From the NCBI RefSeq assembly GCF_036199905.1, contig NZ_CP108109.1:1984001-2048000 (forward strand): 64,000 nt of DNA. The letters run 5' to 3'. Under the pieces are notes generated by a model that was not told where the DNA came from, did not search any database, and was given only the letters and a program-made list of their open reading frames with translations. Origin of the DNA: Streptomyces sp. NBC_00223. Its GTDB lineage: Bacteria; Actinomycetota; Actinomycetes; Streptomycetales; Streptomycetaceae. This document shows, piece after piece, positions 49,478-58,381 of the stretch (position 1 is its first letter; each line of letters opens with the position of its first letter). The position numbers and the translations under genes are program-made.

Positions 49478-50470
49478 ATGCGCATCGGACTGATCGGCGC
49501 CGGCGCGGTCGCGGACCTGCACGCCATGGCCGCTGACCGGCTCGGGGACACCCGGCTGACGGCGGTCTGCGACCTGCGGGAGGACGCGGCCGAGCGGGTG
49601 GCCGGACCGTACGGGGCGGCGACCTTCACCGACTACCGCGATCTGCTCGCCTGCGGTGCGGTCGACGCGGTCGTCGTGAACACCCCGCACGCGCTGCACA
49701 GCCGGATGGTGCTGGACGCCGCGGAGGCCGGGCTGCACGTACTGGTGGAGAAGCCGATGGCCACCACCCTGGAGGACTGCGACCTGATGGCCGAGGCGTG
49801 CGCGCGGGCCGGGGTCACCCTGACGGTCGGCCACATCCAGCACTTCCTGCCCGACAAGCGGGCCGCCGAGACGGCGATCGCCGGCGGGGCCCTGGGCGCG
49901 CCGGTGGCCGTCCACGACTACCGCAGCACGGACTACCGGCCGGGGACCCGCTCGCCGTGGTTCTTCTCCCGTGAACTGGCGGGCGGCGGCGCGCTGATGA
50001 ACATAGGCGCGCACTGTCTGGACCGCTCGGTCTGGCTGGCCGGTTCGGACGCGGTGTCCCTGACGGCCGCCACCACCGAGCGGTTCGGCGCGCCCGTGGA
50101 GACCGACGGCTCGGTGGCGCTGGGCCTCGCCAGCGGCGCGCTGGCCACCGTGTCGGTGATGTCGGACACCCCGCGCAAGGTCGACGAGCTGACGGTGGTG
50201 TGCGAACGCGGCACGGTGGTCGCCGATCCGCGCGCGGGCACCTTCGTACGTGTCGACGGCCGTACCCGCCAGGTGCACACCCCGCGGCCCAGCGACATTC
50301 CCGACGCCTTCTACGCCCAGCTCGCCGACTTCGCCGCCGTGGTCGGCGGGGCCGTCCCCCGGGTGTCGCTGGCGCACGGCCGGCATGTGGTGGAGATGGT
50401 GCTCGCCGCGTACGCGTCCGCGACCGCGGGCGGGCCGGTCGCCGTGGGGGCCGCGCGCCAGAGCGTATGA
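49478..50470 (+). CDS. Gfo/Idh/MocA family oxidoreductase of the glycan locus
   Basis: A 330-aa NAD(P)-dependent enzyme. It has MRIGLIGAGAVADLHAMAA (Rossmann), VLVEKPMATT with the catalytic Lys, and AGGGALMNIGAHCLDRSVWL with conserved Asp and His. It lacks the Tat signal of GH109-type alpha-N-acetylgalactosaminidases and is shorter, so it is more likely a cytoplasmic sugar or uronate dehydrogenase. AAGGAG lies just before ATG 49478. It is downstream of the regulator, inside the sulfated-glycan locus, and could oxidise the hexuronate or amino-sugar product. A 20-bp perfect stem terminator follows. Confidence 0.8.
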   Translation: MRIGLIGAGAVADLHAMAADRLGDTRLTAVCDLREDAAERVAGPYGAATFTDYRDLLACGAVDAVVVNTPHALHSRMVLDAAEAGLHVLVEKPMATTLEDCDLMAEACARAGVTLTVGHIQHFLPDKRAAETAIAGGALGAPVAVHDYRSTDYRPGTRSPWFFSRELAGGGALMNIGAHCLDRSVWLAGSDAVSLTAATTERFGAPVETDGSVALGLASGALATVSVMSDTPRKVDELTVVCERGTVVADPRAGTFVRVDGRTRQVHTPRPSDIPDAFYAQLADFAAVVGGAVPRVSLAHGRHVVEMVLAAYASATAGGPVAVGAARQSV

Positions 50471-50489
50471 GCGGGTGAACGGGTGAGGA

Positions 50490-50549
50490 ACGGCCGCCGG
50501 GCCGGTTCCGCCGGGTCGAAGGACTCGGGGGAACCGGCCCGGCGGCCGT
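50490..50549. terminator. Bidirectional terminator with perfect 20-bp stem
   Basis: ACGGCCGCCGGGCCGGTTCC (50490-50509) pairs exactly with 50530-50549 around a 20-nt loop, between the convergent oxidoreductase and PL8 lyase genes. It is the longest perfect inverted repeat seen in the window. Confidence 0.9.
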
Positions 50550-50552
50550 CTG

Positions 50553-53500
50553 TCACCTGGGGGTCAGCCGGATCTGCGTCCCGATGCCCAGCCGGCAGGC
50601 GACCTCCACCACGGTCGCGCCGCCGCGGCGCTCGGTCCGCACCCGGGAGTCGTGCGCGGCCGGCCGCCAGGCGCCGCGTACGGTCAGCCGCAGCCGGTGG
50701 GTCTGCCCCTCGGCGCTGCGCCAGGGCCTTGCGAACGGGCTGAGCACACCGGTGAATCTGCCGTGCCGGTCGTACTGGTCGCGGTCCCGGCCCTCGTACA
50801 GCCGCAGGTCCGGGTCGGTGACCGAGACCACCAGGTCGTCGCCGTCGCGGCGGGCCAGCAGCAGCGAGGGGGTGTCCACCGCCGAGAGCGGCCCGCCGGA
50901 CCCCAGCGCGCGCTGCGGCTCGAAGACGGCGTACCCGGTGATCCCGGTGGCCCGGTCGCGGACGATGTGCGCGCCGTCGTCCTGGCGCAGCACGGTGTAC
51001 GGCGCCGTGGCCGGGTCGGCCATTCTCGCCGCGAAGTCCGTCATGTACTCCGGGGTGGCGTCCACGATCAGCGCGTACGCGTAGCGGCCGCCGCGCGGGG
51101 CGCTGCCGTGGTCGAGCCAGGCGGTGGCGAAGTCGGCGGTGCCCAGCACGCCGGTGCCCTGCTCGGGGGCGGTCTGGGCGTCGCGGGTGAGGGCGAGCCG
51201 CTGGCCCGCCGGCACCCAGTAGCCGTTGCCGGCCGGGTCGATCAGCCAGCCGGAGCGGGCCTGGGCGCGGTCCGAGACATAGGGGAAGTCGGAGATCGCG
51301 CCCAGCGCGCTGTGGACCACCGGGTCGGAGCGCTGAGCCAGGTGGCACTGGAAGAGCGTGGTACGGGTCGGGTGGCGGGTGTCGTCGTTGCGGATGCCGG
51401 AGCCGAGCGCGATGACCCGCTCGTCGAAGAGGAACACCGAGGTGCGGGCCCGGTGCGACGGGTTGTAGACGGGGTGTTCGCGCAGATCCATCGCGAACAC
51501 CGCGTGCCGGTCGTCGAGGGTCCCCGCGCCGCCGAACCGCGACTCGCTGAGCGGCATCTGCTCGATCGCGCCCGCGAGATTCGAGCGCAGTTCGTCGTAG
51601 GGCAGGTCGATGGCCGTGGTGCCGGGCCAGCGGTTCCAGTTCCAGCCGGGCTGGACGAAGCCGCTGGAGAGGTTGTCGACCGGATTGCCGCGGCCGAGCA
51701 CCTGGATCTGGCCGTAGGTCGTGTAGCGGCCGTAGAGGTTGTCGGTGGAGTAGATCTCCGCGCTCCACAGGTAGCGGTTGTGGCCGCGGACCGCCACCAG
51801 CCAGTCGTCGCGGCGGTGCAGGGCGAGCGCGGAGTGGTTCATCGCCCAACTGCCGCTCGGTGCCGCCTCGGCCCGGACACCGGCGGCGGCGAGCTGTTTG
51901 GCGACGTTCTTCTGCGCGGTGCTCGGCTTGTCGGGCAGCAGCCGCAGGAACGCGGCGCCCGCCTCGGGGTCGAGCGGCCTGTCGCCCTCCGGGGTGCCCG
52001 CGGTGGTCAGCCACTGGTAGGGCGGCAGGGCGAGCGCGGTCAGTCCGGTGGGGTGGCGGGCGGCCAGCGACAGCGGCCAGTCGGCCTGGTTGGCGTAGAC
52101 CCGCATCCGCAGCAGCGCGTCGCGGTAGAGGCGGTGGGCGGCCGGGCCGACGGCGAAGGCGGTGCCGCTGAGGGCGGCGACGCTCGGGCTCGACCCCTTG
52201 TAGCCGTCGCGGGCGTAGTCCGGGTACATGCCCAGGTGGTGGAAGACCGAGCCGTCGGCCTTGAAGCCGTCCATGATGCCCGGCGAGACGGTCAGCGCGG
52301 CGTCCAGCCAGCGCCGCAGCGCGTGCAGATGGGCCACCCGGGCGGCCGGGGCGGGCATCAGCAGCGCGGTGGCCAGCATGCCCTGGAGGTTGGTGTTGAG
52401 GATGTCGAAGATGCCGCCGTACGACTCGGCGTCGTCGAAGTCCTGGAGCAGCCGGCCGAGTCCGGTGAACCAGGAAAGGTCCTCCCGCACGGCGTCGAGC
52501 AGTCCGCGCTCGGCGAGGGCGTCGCGGATCAGGAAGACCGAGTCGTAGAAGCCGCGGAACTGGTAGCCGAGGTGGTGGATCGTGCCCTGGCAGCTGCCGG
52601 CCGCCCAGCCCTGCTCGTGCACATGGTCGAGGATGCGCACGTAGAGGTCGGCGAGTTGGGTCTTGTGCGGGGCGTCGGTCGCGGCGTCGTAGGCACAGGC
52701 GACCTGGTACATCAGGTCGGTGACCGTGCGCAGCGGGCTACCGGCGACGAAGGCGTTGAGCGCGGTGGCGATGGCCGGCGGGTAGATCTCGGTCTGGTAG
52801 GAGTCGATGGCCCGGCCGGGGACGTTCTCGCCCTCGCGCGGCACCCCGAGGTCGTCGGCCGAGGCGGTCAGCGCGGCGACCGCGGCGTCGTCGGCCTTGG
52901 TGGCGGGCTTGCGGACCAGGGCGTAGTAACGGTCCGTCACCTCGGCGAGATCGGCGGTCTCCTGGGCGGTGGGGGCCGGGGTGGGCAGCGGGTGGGCCGC
53001 GAGCCGGTCGGCGTAGGTGAGCAGGGCGAGCCAGTGGGCGTTGGCGGCCCGGTCGCCCTCGCGGTTGACGAAGGGCACCTGGCGGTCGCGGGTGGGGTGG
53101 TCGGGGCGCAGTTCGGTGTTGAGGATGAGCTGGTCCAGGTGCAGGGTTCCGGCGCCGGACCGCTGGGGGGCGACGAACCGCAGGGTGTCCATGCCCTGTT
53201 GCGGTTTGCCCGACAGGTCGTAGCCGTAGCGCACCCACACCGTGCGCCAGCCGGTGAAGCCGAGGTGGACCCGGCACCAGGCGTTGACGCGGTCGCCGCG
53301 GCCGAACTCGATCTGGAGCACGTCGTCGATCGCCCGGTCGTTGTGTATCCATACGGCGAAGGTGTCGACGGTGCCCATCGACGCCTGTTCGTCGCCGTCG
53401 CGGTAGGCGGCGGGCTCGTAGCGCAGCGGGGCACGGACGTCGAGGGTGGCGCCGGGGCGGTAGCCCCAGCGCAGGGAGTGCGGGCCGATCCGGCCGGTGG

Positions 53501-53774
53501 TGTCGCTGATGCCCACCCGCGAGCCGGGGCCGGGGCGGACCTGCTCGGGCACCCGGGTCTCGAAGAGGAACACCGGCGGGTCCAGGGCGAGTGCCTGGTC
53601 CTCGACGGTCAACAGCGTGGCGGCAGTGGCGGATACGGGCGCCGAGGCGGTGTCCGGCGGCGCGGTGGCGGCCGCGGGGGTCGCGGCCGCCACCGGAAGT
53701 CCTACCGCCGCCGATCCGAGTGCGGCGGTGATCAGTGCCTTGCGCCGGGTGAATCCTTGGGGCTGGTCCGACAT
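50553..53774 (-). CDS. Secreted PL8 polysaccharide lyase, chondroitin-ABC-lyase-like
   Basis: A 1073-aa exported lyase with a Tat-type signal (FTRRKALITAALGSAAVG). An N-terminal beta-sandwich (about 50-230), a helical toroid (about 240-640) and C-terminal beta-sandwiches match Proteus chondroitin sulfate ABC lyase by remembered sequence. The catalytic residues of that enzyme are kept: His513 and Tyr520 in HHLGMYPDY, Arg573 in ARHPTG and Glu673 in WSAEIYSTDN. SSGFVQPGWNWNRWPGTTAI is also shared. PL8 enzymes split hexosamine-uronate bonds by beta-elimination, giving unsaturated oligosaccharides. Start ATG 53774 has GGAGG 4 nt upstream. It ends the operon that begins with two sulfatases. Hyaluronan or a related uronate glycan is possible, but sulfatases favour a sulfated one. 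Confidence 0.87.
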   Translation of the reverse strand: MSDQPQGFTRRKALITAALGSAAVGLPVAAATPAAATAPPDTASAPVSATAATLLTVEDQALALDPPVFLFETRVPEQVRPGPGSRVGISDTTGRIGPHSLRWGYRPGATLDVRAPLRYEPAAYRDGDEQASMGTVDTFAVWIHNDRAIDDVLQIEFGRGDRVNAWCRVHLGFTGWRTVWVRYGYDLSGKPQQGMDTLRFVAPQRSGAGTLHLDQLILNTELRPDHPTRDRQVPFVNREGDRAANAHWLALLTYADRLAAHPLPTPAPTAQETADLAEVTDRYYALVRKPATKADDAAVAALTASADDLGVPREGENVPGRAIDSYQTEIYPPAIATALNAFVAGSPLRTVTDLMYQVACAYDAATDAPHKTQLADLYVRILDHVHEQGWAAGSCQGTIHHLGYQFRGFYDSVFLIRDALAERGLLDAVREDLSWFTGLGRLLQDFDDAESYGGIFDILNTNLQGMLATALLMPAPAARVAHLHALRRWLDAALTVSPGIMDGFKADGSVFHHLGMYPDYARDGYKGSSPSVAALSGTAFAVGPAAHRLYRDALLRMRVYANQADWPLSLAARHPTGLTALALPPYQWLTTAGTPEGDRPLDPEAGAAFLRLLPDKPSTAQKNVAKQLAAAGVRAEAAPSGSWAMNHSALALHRRDDWLVAVRGHNRYLWSAEIYSTDNLYGRYTTYGQIQVLGRGNPVDNLSSGFVQPGWNWNRWPGTTAIDLPYDELRSNLAGAIEQMPLSESRFGGAGTLDDRHAVFAMDLREHPVYNPSHRARTSVFLFDERVIALGSGIRNDDTRHPTRTTLFQCHLAQRSDPVVHSALGAISDFPYVSDRAQARSGWLIDPAGNGYWVPAGQRLALTRDAQTAPEQGTGVLGTADFATAWLDHGSAPRGGRYAYALIVDATPEYMTDFAARMADPATAPYTVLRQDDGAHIVRDRATGITGYAVFEPQRALGSGGPLSAVDTPSLLLARRDGDDLVVSVTDPDLRLYEGRDRDQYDRHGRFTGVLSPFARPWRSAEGQTHRLRLTVRGAWRPAAHDSRVRTERRGGATVVEVACRLGIGTQIRLTPR

Positions 53775-53853
53775 GTGTCCTCCGGGTACGGGCTCGCCGG
53801 GCTCCTGGAAGGGAGGGGGTCGCCAGCATCAGAGCGGCCCGGGGAAGGACGAT

Positions 53854-55308
53854 TCAAGAAGGACTCGACAGTCGGTTCGGCTCGTCCCAGTCGTCGGGGA
53901 CGTCGAAGGCGCCGAGCGGGTCGTCGTCCACGGGCGCGGACTGGCCGGCCCCGGTGACGGGCAGTCGGCTGCCGTCCCGCGCGGGGTCGGCGTGCTCCTT
54001 GAACCAGGCGTCGAGCCGCCGCCGCAGCCGCGCGATCCGTTCGCCGTGCGCGCTGCTCGCGGCGAGGTTGACCCGCTCGCCGGGGTCGGCGGCCAGGTGG
54101 TACAGCTCGTGCGGGCCGTGCGGATAGCGGTGGACGTACTTCCACTCGGCGGTCCTGATCATCCGCACCGGCCCGTACTCGTCGTAGACGACCACCGGGC
54201 GGGGGCGGCCGGGGACGCGCCCGTCGCCGTCGAGGAGCAGCCCGGCGAAGGAGCGGCCGGGGCCGTGCTCGTACGGCTCGGGGTCGAGGCCGACGCACTC
54301 CAGGAGGGTGGCGGCGAAGTCGTACGCCGAGAGCAGTTCGTGGCGCACCTGTCCCGCGGTGATCCGGCCCGGCTGGGCGATGATCGCGGGGACCTTCACG
54401 GAGGTGTCGTACATGTTCTGCGGGAAGGTGCCGTTGCCCTTGCCCCAGATGCCGTGGTGGCCGCAGTTGAAGCCGTTGTCGCTGGAGAAGACGACCAGGG
54501 TGCTGTCGGAGAGCCCCTGTTCGGCCAGGGTGTCCAGGACGCGTCCGATGCCGGTGTCCATGGCGGTGACGGACGCGAAGTAGCCGACGAGGGCGGCCCG
54601 TACATCGGCCTCGCCGCCGACCGGGACCCCGTCGACCGTCGGCTGCCAGGGGTGCGGCTCCTCCTGCGGGCAGCTGTCGAAGGCGCAGTCGGCGTACAGG
54701 CTCTCCACCTGCGGCGGGTGCTGGCCCTTCCACGGCTTGTGCGGCGCGGTGAAGTGCAGCGAGAGATAGAAGGGCGCGTCGTGGCCGGTCTCGGCGCGCA
54801 GGAAGTCCGCCGCGTCGTCGGCGAGCAGGTCGGTGAGATAGCCGTCGGCGGGCTCGCGGGCGCCGCCGCGGTACATCGGGGCGCCGTGGTACGGGCTGCC
54901 GCCGCTCTCGTGGGAGTACCAGTGGGTGAAGCCCGGCCGGGGACGGTCGTTGGCGCCGAGGTGCCACTTGCCGGACAGGCCCAGCCGGTAGCCCGCGTCG
55001 GCGAGTTCGTCGGTGAACAGCCGCTGCCCGGCCAGGAAGTCCGTGCCGCGCGGGCCCGCGTGGCCGCCGGAGAGCCAGTCGTGCACGCCGTGCCGGGACG
55101 GGATCTGACCGGTGAACAGGCTGGCCCTGGCCGGGGAGCAGACCGGTGAGGTGCAGAAGAAGTTCTCCAGGCGGGTGCCCTCGGCGGCGAGCGCGTCGAG
55201 CCGCGGGGTGCGGATCTCGTCGTTGCCCGCGCAGCCCAGCGCCCAGTGGCCCTGGTCGTCGCTGAGGATGAGCAGGACGTTGGGGCGCATCGGGTCACGG
55301 CTTGCCAT
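53854..55308 (-). CDS. Cytoplasmic Cys-type sulfatase (S3), GAG-sulfatase-like
   Basis: A 484-aa sulfatase. It has the full two-Asp metal motif (VLLILSDDQGHWALG), CSPARAS with Cys57, GKWHLGANDRPRPGF, HFTAPHKPWKGQHPP and FSSDNGFNCGHHG. This arrangement resembles N-acetylhexosamine-6-sulfatase and related GAG sulfatases. No signal peptide is seen, so a cytosolic substrate is implied. ATG 55308 has GGAGG 5 nt upstream. It lies 123 nt after S4 and 79 nt before the PL8 lyase gene in the same direction, making a likely operon. The C-terminal 40 residues are acidic and Pro-rich, variable in this family. Confidence 0.86.
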   Translation of the reverse strand: MASRDPMRPNVLLILSDDQGHWALGCAGNDEIRTPRLDALAAEGTRLENFFCTSPVCSPARASLFTGQIPSRHGVHDWLSGGHAGPRGTDFLAGQRLFTDELADAGYRLGLSGKWHLGANDRPRPGFTHWYSHESGGSPYHGAPMYRGGAREPADGYLTDLLADDAADFLRAETGHDAPFYLSLHFTAPHKPWKGQHPPQVESLYADCAFDSCPQEEPHPWQPTVDGVPVGGEADVRAALVGYFASVTAMDTGIGRVLDTLAEQGLSDSTLVVFSSDNGFNCGHHGIWGKGNGTFPQNMYDTSVKVPAIIAQPGRITAGQVRHELLSAYDFAATLLECVGLDPEPYEHGPGRSFAGLLLDGDGRVPGRPRPVVVYDEYGPVRMIRTAEWKYVHRYPHGPHELYHLAADPGERVNLAASSAHGERIARLRRRLDAWFKEHADPARDGSRLPVTGAGQSAPVDDDPLGAFDVPDDWDEPNRLSSPS

Positions 55309-55431
55309 GGTGGCCTCCGGGGTGGTTCGGGGCGCGCCGCTCCGGTGGGCGCGCGGTGGGGGCGTACGAACAGGGGCGGTACGAACAGCGGCTGTACGGG
55401 CGAGGGTTGGGTCGGCGGGGGGTGGACGGGG

Positions 55432-56931
55432 TCAGGCGATCTCCTCCGCGACCCCGTCCACGTCGGGGGCGCGGCCGTCGCCGATGTCGGCCGTGTAGCC
55501 CATCCAGCTGTGCGCGGGGTCGCCTCGGCGCAGCAGTTCGCGGTAGAGCCGCGCCGCAAGGTCCCGCCGCACCCCCGCGTAGGCCGGGGCCTCGTACACG
55601 TTGTGCAGCTCGTACGGGTCGGCCGCCAGGTCGTACAGCTCGTGCACGCTCTCCGGGTTGTGCACGAGCTTGTAGCGGTGGTCCCTGATCATGCGCTGGG
55701 CGTACGGGAAGTGGTGGCCGTGGAACTCGGCGACGACCTCCTGACGGTCCCGTACGGCCGCCGCGCCCGCCTCGTCACCGCGCAGCAGCGGCAACAGGCT
55801 CTCGCCGTCGCAGCGTTCGGGCGCGGGCAGGCCCGCGAGGTCCAGGATCGTCGGGTTGAGGTCGGTGAGCGTGGCGAAGGCGTCGCTGACCTGGGCGGGC
55901 GCTCCCGGCACCCGGGCGAGGGCCGGAATCCGGTAGATGTCCTCGTACATCGCCGGGCCCTTGTCGTTGAGCCGGTGGGCGCCGGTGAACTCGCCGTGGT
56001 CGGCGGTGAAGAACACGGCGGTGTCGTCCCACAGGCCGTGCTCCTTGAGGGCGTCGAGGATGCGGCCGACCTGGTGGTCGATCAGGGTGACATAGCCCCA
56101 GTAGACGGCGATCAGCTTGCGCCAGGCGGCGGCGTCGAAGGAGTCCGACGACCAGTACTCGCTGTAGCGGCGCTGGACGTCGGGCTTCCCGGCGAAGGTC
56201 TCGGCCATCGAGGCGGGCAGCGGGACGGAGTCCGGGTCGTAGAGGTCGTAGTACGCGTCGGGCACCAGATACGGCAGATGCGGTCCGAACCAGTGGCAGG
56301 ACAGCATGAACGGCCGCCCGGTCGCCTTGTGTTCGGCGGCGTACTCGGCCAGCAGCTCCAGGGTGCGGTCGGTGAGGAACGCCTCGAAGGTCGCCTCGGC
56401 GGGCTGCTGGAGCCGGCCGGCGAGGAGATGGCCGCGCCCGACGCCGTTGGCGGCGGTGCCGAAGACCGGCTCGCGCACGGCGAAGGGCGGCAGCCCGCGC
56501 TCGGCCAGCCACCTTTCGTACGAGGGGTGGTGGACGGGGTTGAGCGCGCCGGGCAGGTGCTCGCCGTCCAGGCCGTGGTGCTCGGGTCCGTGCTCGCGGC
56601 CGATGTGCCACTTGCCGGCGTGGCCGACCCGGTAGCCGTGCTCCTTGAGCTGCCGCCACAACAGCGGGTCGCTCTCGTTGAGTTCGTTCTGCCCGCCGGA
56701 GGCGCGCTCGGGGTTGGCGAGCATGCCGTGCCGGAACGGGTGCAGCCCGGTGGCCAGCGAGGCGCGGGCCGGGGTGCAGATCGCGGTCGGGGTGTAGAAG
56801 CGGTCGAAACGCGTCCCCTCGGCCGCCAGGGCGTCCAGGGCCGGGGTGTCGACGAGGGTGTTGCCATAGGCACCGAGGGTGTCCACCCGGTGCTGGTCGG
56901 TCATCAGGAACAGGATGTTCTGCGGGCTCAC
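55432..56931 (-). CDS. Cytoplasmic Cys-type sulfatase (S4)
   Basis: A 499-aa sulfatase, first gene of the lyase operon. Visible motifs are NILFLMTDQHRVDTLG, CTPARAS with Cys52, GKWHIGREHGPEHHG, CHWFGPHLPYLVPDAYYD and FTADHGEFTGAHRLNDKG, typical of choline-sulfatase/iduronate-2-sulfatase-like enzymes. There is no export signal. GTG 56931 (VSPQNILFL) is preferred because residues before it do not align with the fold and a GGGAG lies 11 nt upstream. A predicted promoter at 57025-56996 overlaps a TTAGTC-N9-GACTAA palindrome, so the ROK regulator encoded divergently probably represses it. Confidence 0.86.
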   Translation of the reverse strand: MSPQNILFLMTDQHRVDTLGAYGNTLVDTPALDALAAEGTRFDRFYTPTAICTPARASLATGLHPFRHGMLANPERASGGQNELNESDPLLWRQLKEHGYRVGHAGKWHIGREHGPEHHGLDGEHLPGALNPVHHPSYERWLAERGLPPFAVREPVFGTAANGVGRGHLLAGRLQQPAEATFEAFLTDRTLELLAEYAAEHKATGRPFMLSCHWFGPHLPYLVPDAYYDLYDPDSVPLPASMAETFAGKPDVQRRYSEYWSSDSFDAAAWRKLIAVYWGYVTLIDHQVGRILDALKEHGLWDDTAVFFTADHGEFTGAHRLNDKGPAMYEDIYRIPALARVPGAPAQVSDAFATLTDLNPTILDLAGLPAPERCDGESLLPLLRGDEAGAAAVRDRQEVVAEFHGHHFPYAQRMIRDHRYKLVHNPESVHELYDLAADPYELHNVYEAPAYAGVRRDLAARLYRELLRRGDPAHSWMGYTADIGDGRAPDVDGVAEEIA

Positions 56932-56995
56932 TGGCCGTCCGCTCCCTCGCTGGCACCGGTCACGGGTGCCGTCGTCGCATGGTGGGCTCACCGGC

Positions 56996-57025
56996 ACCGT
57001 AAGGAGCCCTCCCGGTTTTAGTCAA
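56996..57025 (-). promoter_or_regulatory. Leftward promoter of the sulfatase-lyase operon
   Basis: Read leftward, TTGACT (57025-57020) and TACGGT (57001-56996) are 18 nt apart, close to the housekeeping consensus. Transcription would begin near 56989, about 58 nt before GTG 56931. The -35 lies inside the adjacent palindrome. Confidence 0.6.
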
Positions 57026-57038
57026 CCCTCGGGACTAA
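57018..57038. promoter_or_regulatory. Palindromic operator candidate for the ROK regulator
   Basis: TTAGTC-N9-GACTAA is a perfect 6-bp inverted repeat. The half-site resembles known ROK/XylR operators of Bacillus (TTAGTTT...AAACTAA). It overlaps the -35 of the leftward sulfatase promoter and lies about 70 bp upstream of the ROK regulator's own promoter. Repression by the neighbouring ROK protein is the natural reading. Confidence 0.65.
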
Positions 57039-57106
57039 TTGACCAAAGGGCCCGCTCTTCCCCGGCCGCACCGCTCTGAGCAGCGGGGATGATTTTATCC
57101 CGAGAC

Positions 57107-57136
57107 TTGACAGAATCGCTCGCGGCGGCCGATCAT
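57107..57136 (+). promoter_or_regulatory. Rightward leaderless promoter of the ROK regulator
   Basis: TTGACA (57107-57112), an 18-nt spacer and GATCAT (57131-57136) are followed by 6 nt and ATG 57143. The near-consensus -35 and the short distance point to a leaderless transcript starting at the ATG. Confidence 0.6.
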
Positions 57137-57142
57137 GCGGGC

Positions 57143-58381
57143 ATGGCAGAACGACGCGGAGCCGCCCTCCAGCGCCTGCGCTCCGCCCACGAGGCAGCCG
57201 TGCTCGGCGAGCTGCGGCGGTCGGGCGCGCTGAGCCGGGCCGAGCTGATCGAGCGGGTGGGGCTCTCCCGCACCACCTTGTTCACGATCGTCTCGGACCT
57301 GCTCGCCCGCGAGGCGGTCATCGAGCAGCCCGGGTCCGAGCCGCCGGGCGGGCGCGGCCGGCCGGCCACGGCCGTCTCGCTCAACCCGCGCGGGGCCGAG
57401 CTGATCGGCGTCGGGCTGCTGCGGACCCGGATGCACATCGTCGTCGCCAACCACGCCCATGAGATCGTCGCCCGGCGCAGCGCCCCGCTGCCCGCGGGCA
57501 CCGGGCCCGACGAGCGGGTGGCGGCGGTCATCGGGGCCGTCGGCGAGCTGGTCGGGGAACGCGGGATCAGCCTCGCGCCCGTCAAGGGCATCGGGCTCGG
57601 GCTGCCGGGACCCGTGCACGACCCGGCCGACCCGGAGGCCGGCGCCATGGCCCCGGCGGCCGCCCGGATCGTCACCGCACTCGGCCGGCACTTCGGCGCG
57701 CCCGTCTCCACGGACAACAACACCCGGCTGGCCGCGCTCGCCGAGGTCGCCTGGGGCGCCGCGCGCGGCCGCTCCGACATCGTCTATCTGCGCTGGTCGG
57801 AAGGCGTCGGCGGCGGGCTGGTGATCGACGGCCGGCTGGTGCGCGGCGCGCACGGCGCCGCCGGGGAGATCGGGCACACCAGCGTCGACCCGCAGGGGCC
57901 GCCCTGCTACTGCGGCGGCCGGGGCTGTCTGGAGGGCGCGATCGGACTCTCCGCGCTGCTCGCCGAGTGCCGCGCCCGGGGCGCGGCCGTGCGCGACGCC
58001 GACCACCTCGTGGCGCTCGCCGCCTCCGGTGACCCCGAGGTCGTCGCCGTGGTGCGGGAGGCGGCCGCGACGGCGGGCCGCGTACTGGCCGCGCTCGCCG
58101 CCCAGACCGACCCCGAGTGCGTGGTGATCGCCGGCGAACTCGCCGCCCTGGACGGCCTGGTGCTCGGCACGGTCCGCGAGCAGCTGGCCGCGCTGACCCT
58201 GCCCGCCACCGGACGCCGTACGGCCGTGCGCGCGTCCGCGCTCGGCGACGACTCGGCCGCCCGGGGCGCGGTCGCCATGCTGCTGCGGGCGGCGGGCGAA
58301 CAGGTCGACGAACTGCTCGACCGGCTCGCGCCCCCGCCCGGCGGGCTCGGGAGCGCCCTCACCTCCGGGAGCACGTCATGA
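57143..58381 (+). CDS. ROK-family transcriptional repressor (NagC/XylR type)
   Basis: A 412-aa regulator. The N-terminal winged helix-turn-helix is VLGELRRSGALSRAELIERV with GLSRTTLFTIVSDLL. The ROK domain has GRPATAVSLNP, GIGLGLPGPVHDP, FGAPVSTDNNTRLAAL and the zinc signature GHTSVDPQGPPCYCGGRGCLE. Such repressors release DNA on binding a sugar or sugar phosphate. ATG 57143 is preferred over ATG 57089 because a leaderless-type promoter ends 6 nt before it. It overlaps the FGE gene (ATGA), so regulator and sulfatase-maturation enzyme are co-translated. Likely target: the palindrome at 57018-57038 in front of the sulfatase-lyase operon. Confidence 0.87.
   Translation: MAERRGAALQRLRSAHEAAVLGELRRSGALSRAELIERVGLSRTTLFTIVSDLLAREAVIEQPGSEPPGGRGRPATAVSLNPRGAELIGVGLLRTRMHIVVANHAHEIVARRSAPLPAGTGPDERVAAVIGAVGELVGERGISLAPVKGIGLGLPGPVHDPADPEAGAMAPAAARIVTALGRHFGAPVSTDNNTRLAALAEVAWGAARGRSDIVYLRWSEGVGGGLVIDGRLVRGAHGAAGEIGHTSVDPQGPPCYCGGRGCLEGAIGLSALLAECRARGAAVRDADHLVALAASGDPEVVAVVREAAATAGRVLAALAAQTDPECVVIAGELAALDGLVLGTVREQLAALTLPATGRRTAVRASALGDDSAARGAVAMLLRAAGEQVDELLDRLAPPPGGLGSALTSGSTS

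Noticed and set aside
49478..50470. GH109 alpha-N-acetylgalactosaminidase
   Set aside because: The protein is about 100 residues shorter than GH109 enzymes and lacks their Tat signal; only the general Gfo/Idh/MocA fold is supported.
50652..53957. Long 1101-codon rightward frame opposite the PL8 lyase
   Set aside because: Its translation is low-complexity Val/Gly/Arg/Ala; the leftward frame has a signal peptide and catalytic residues.
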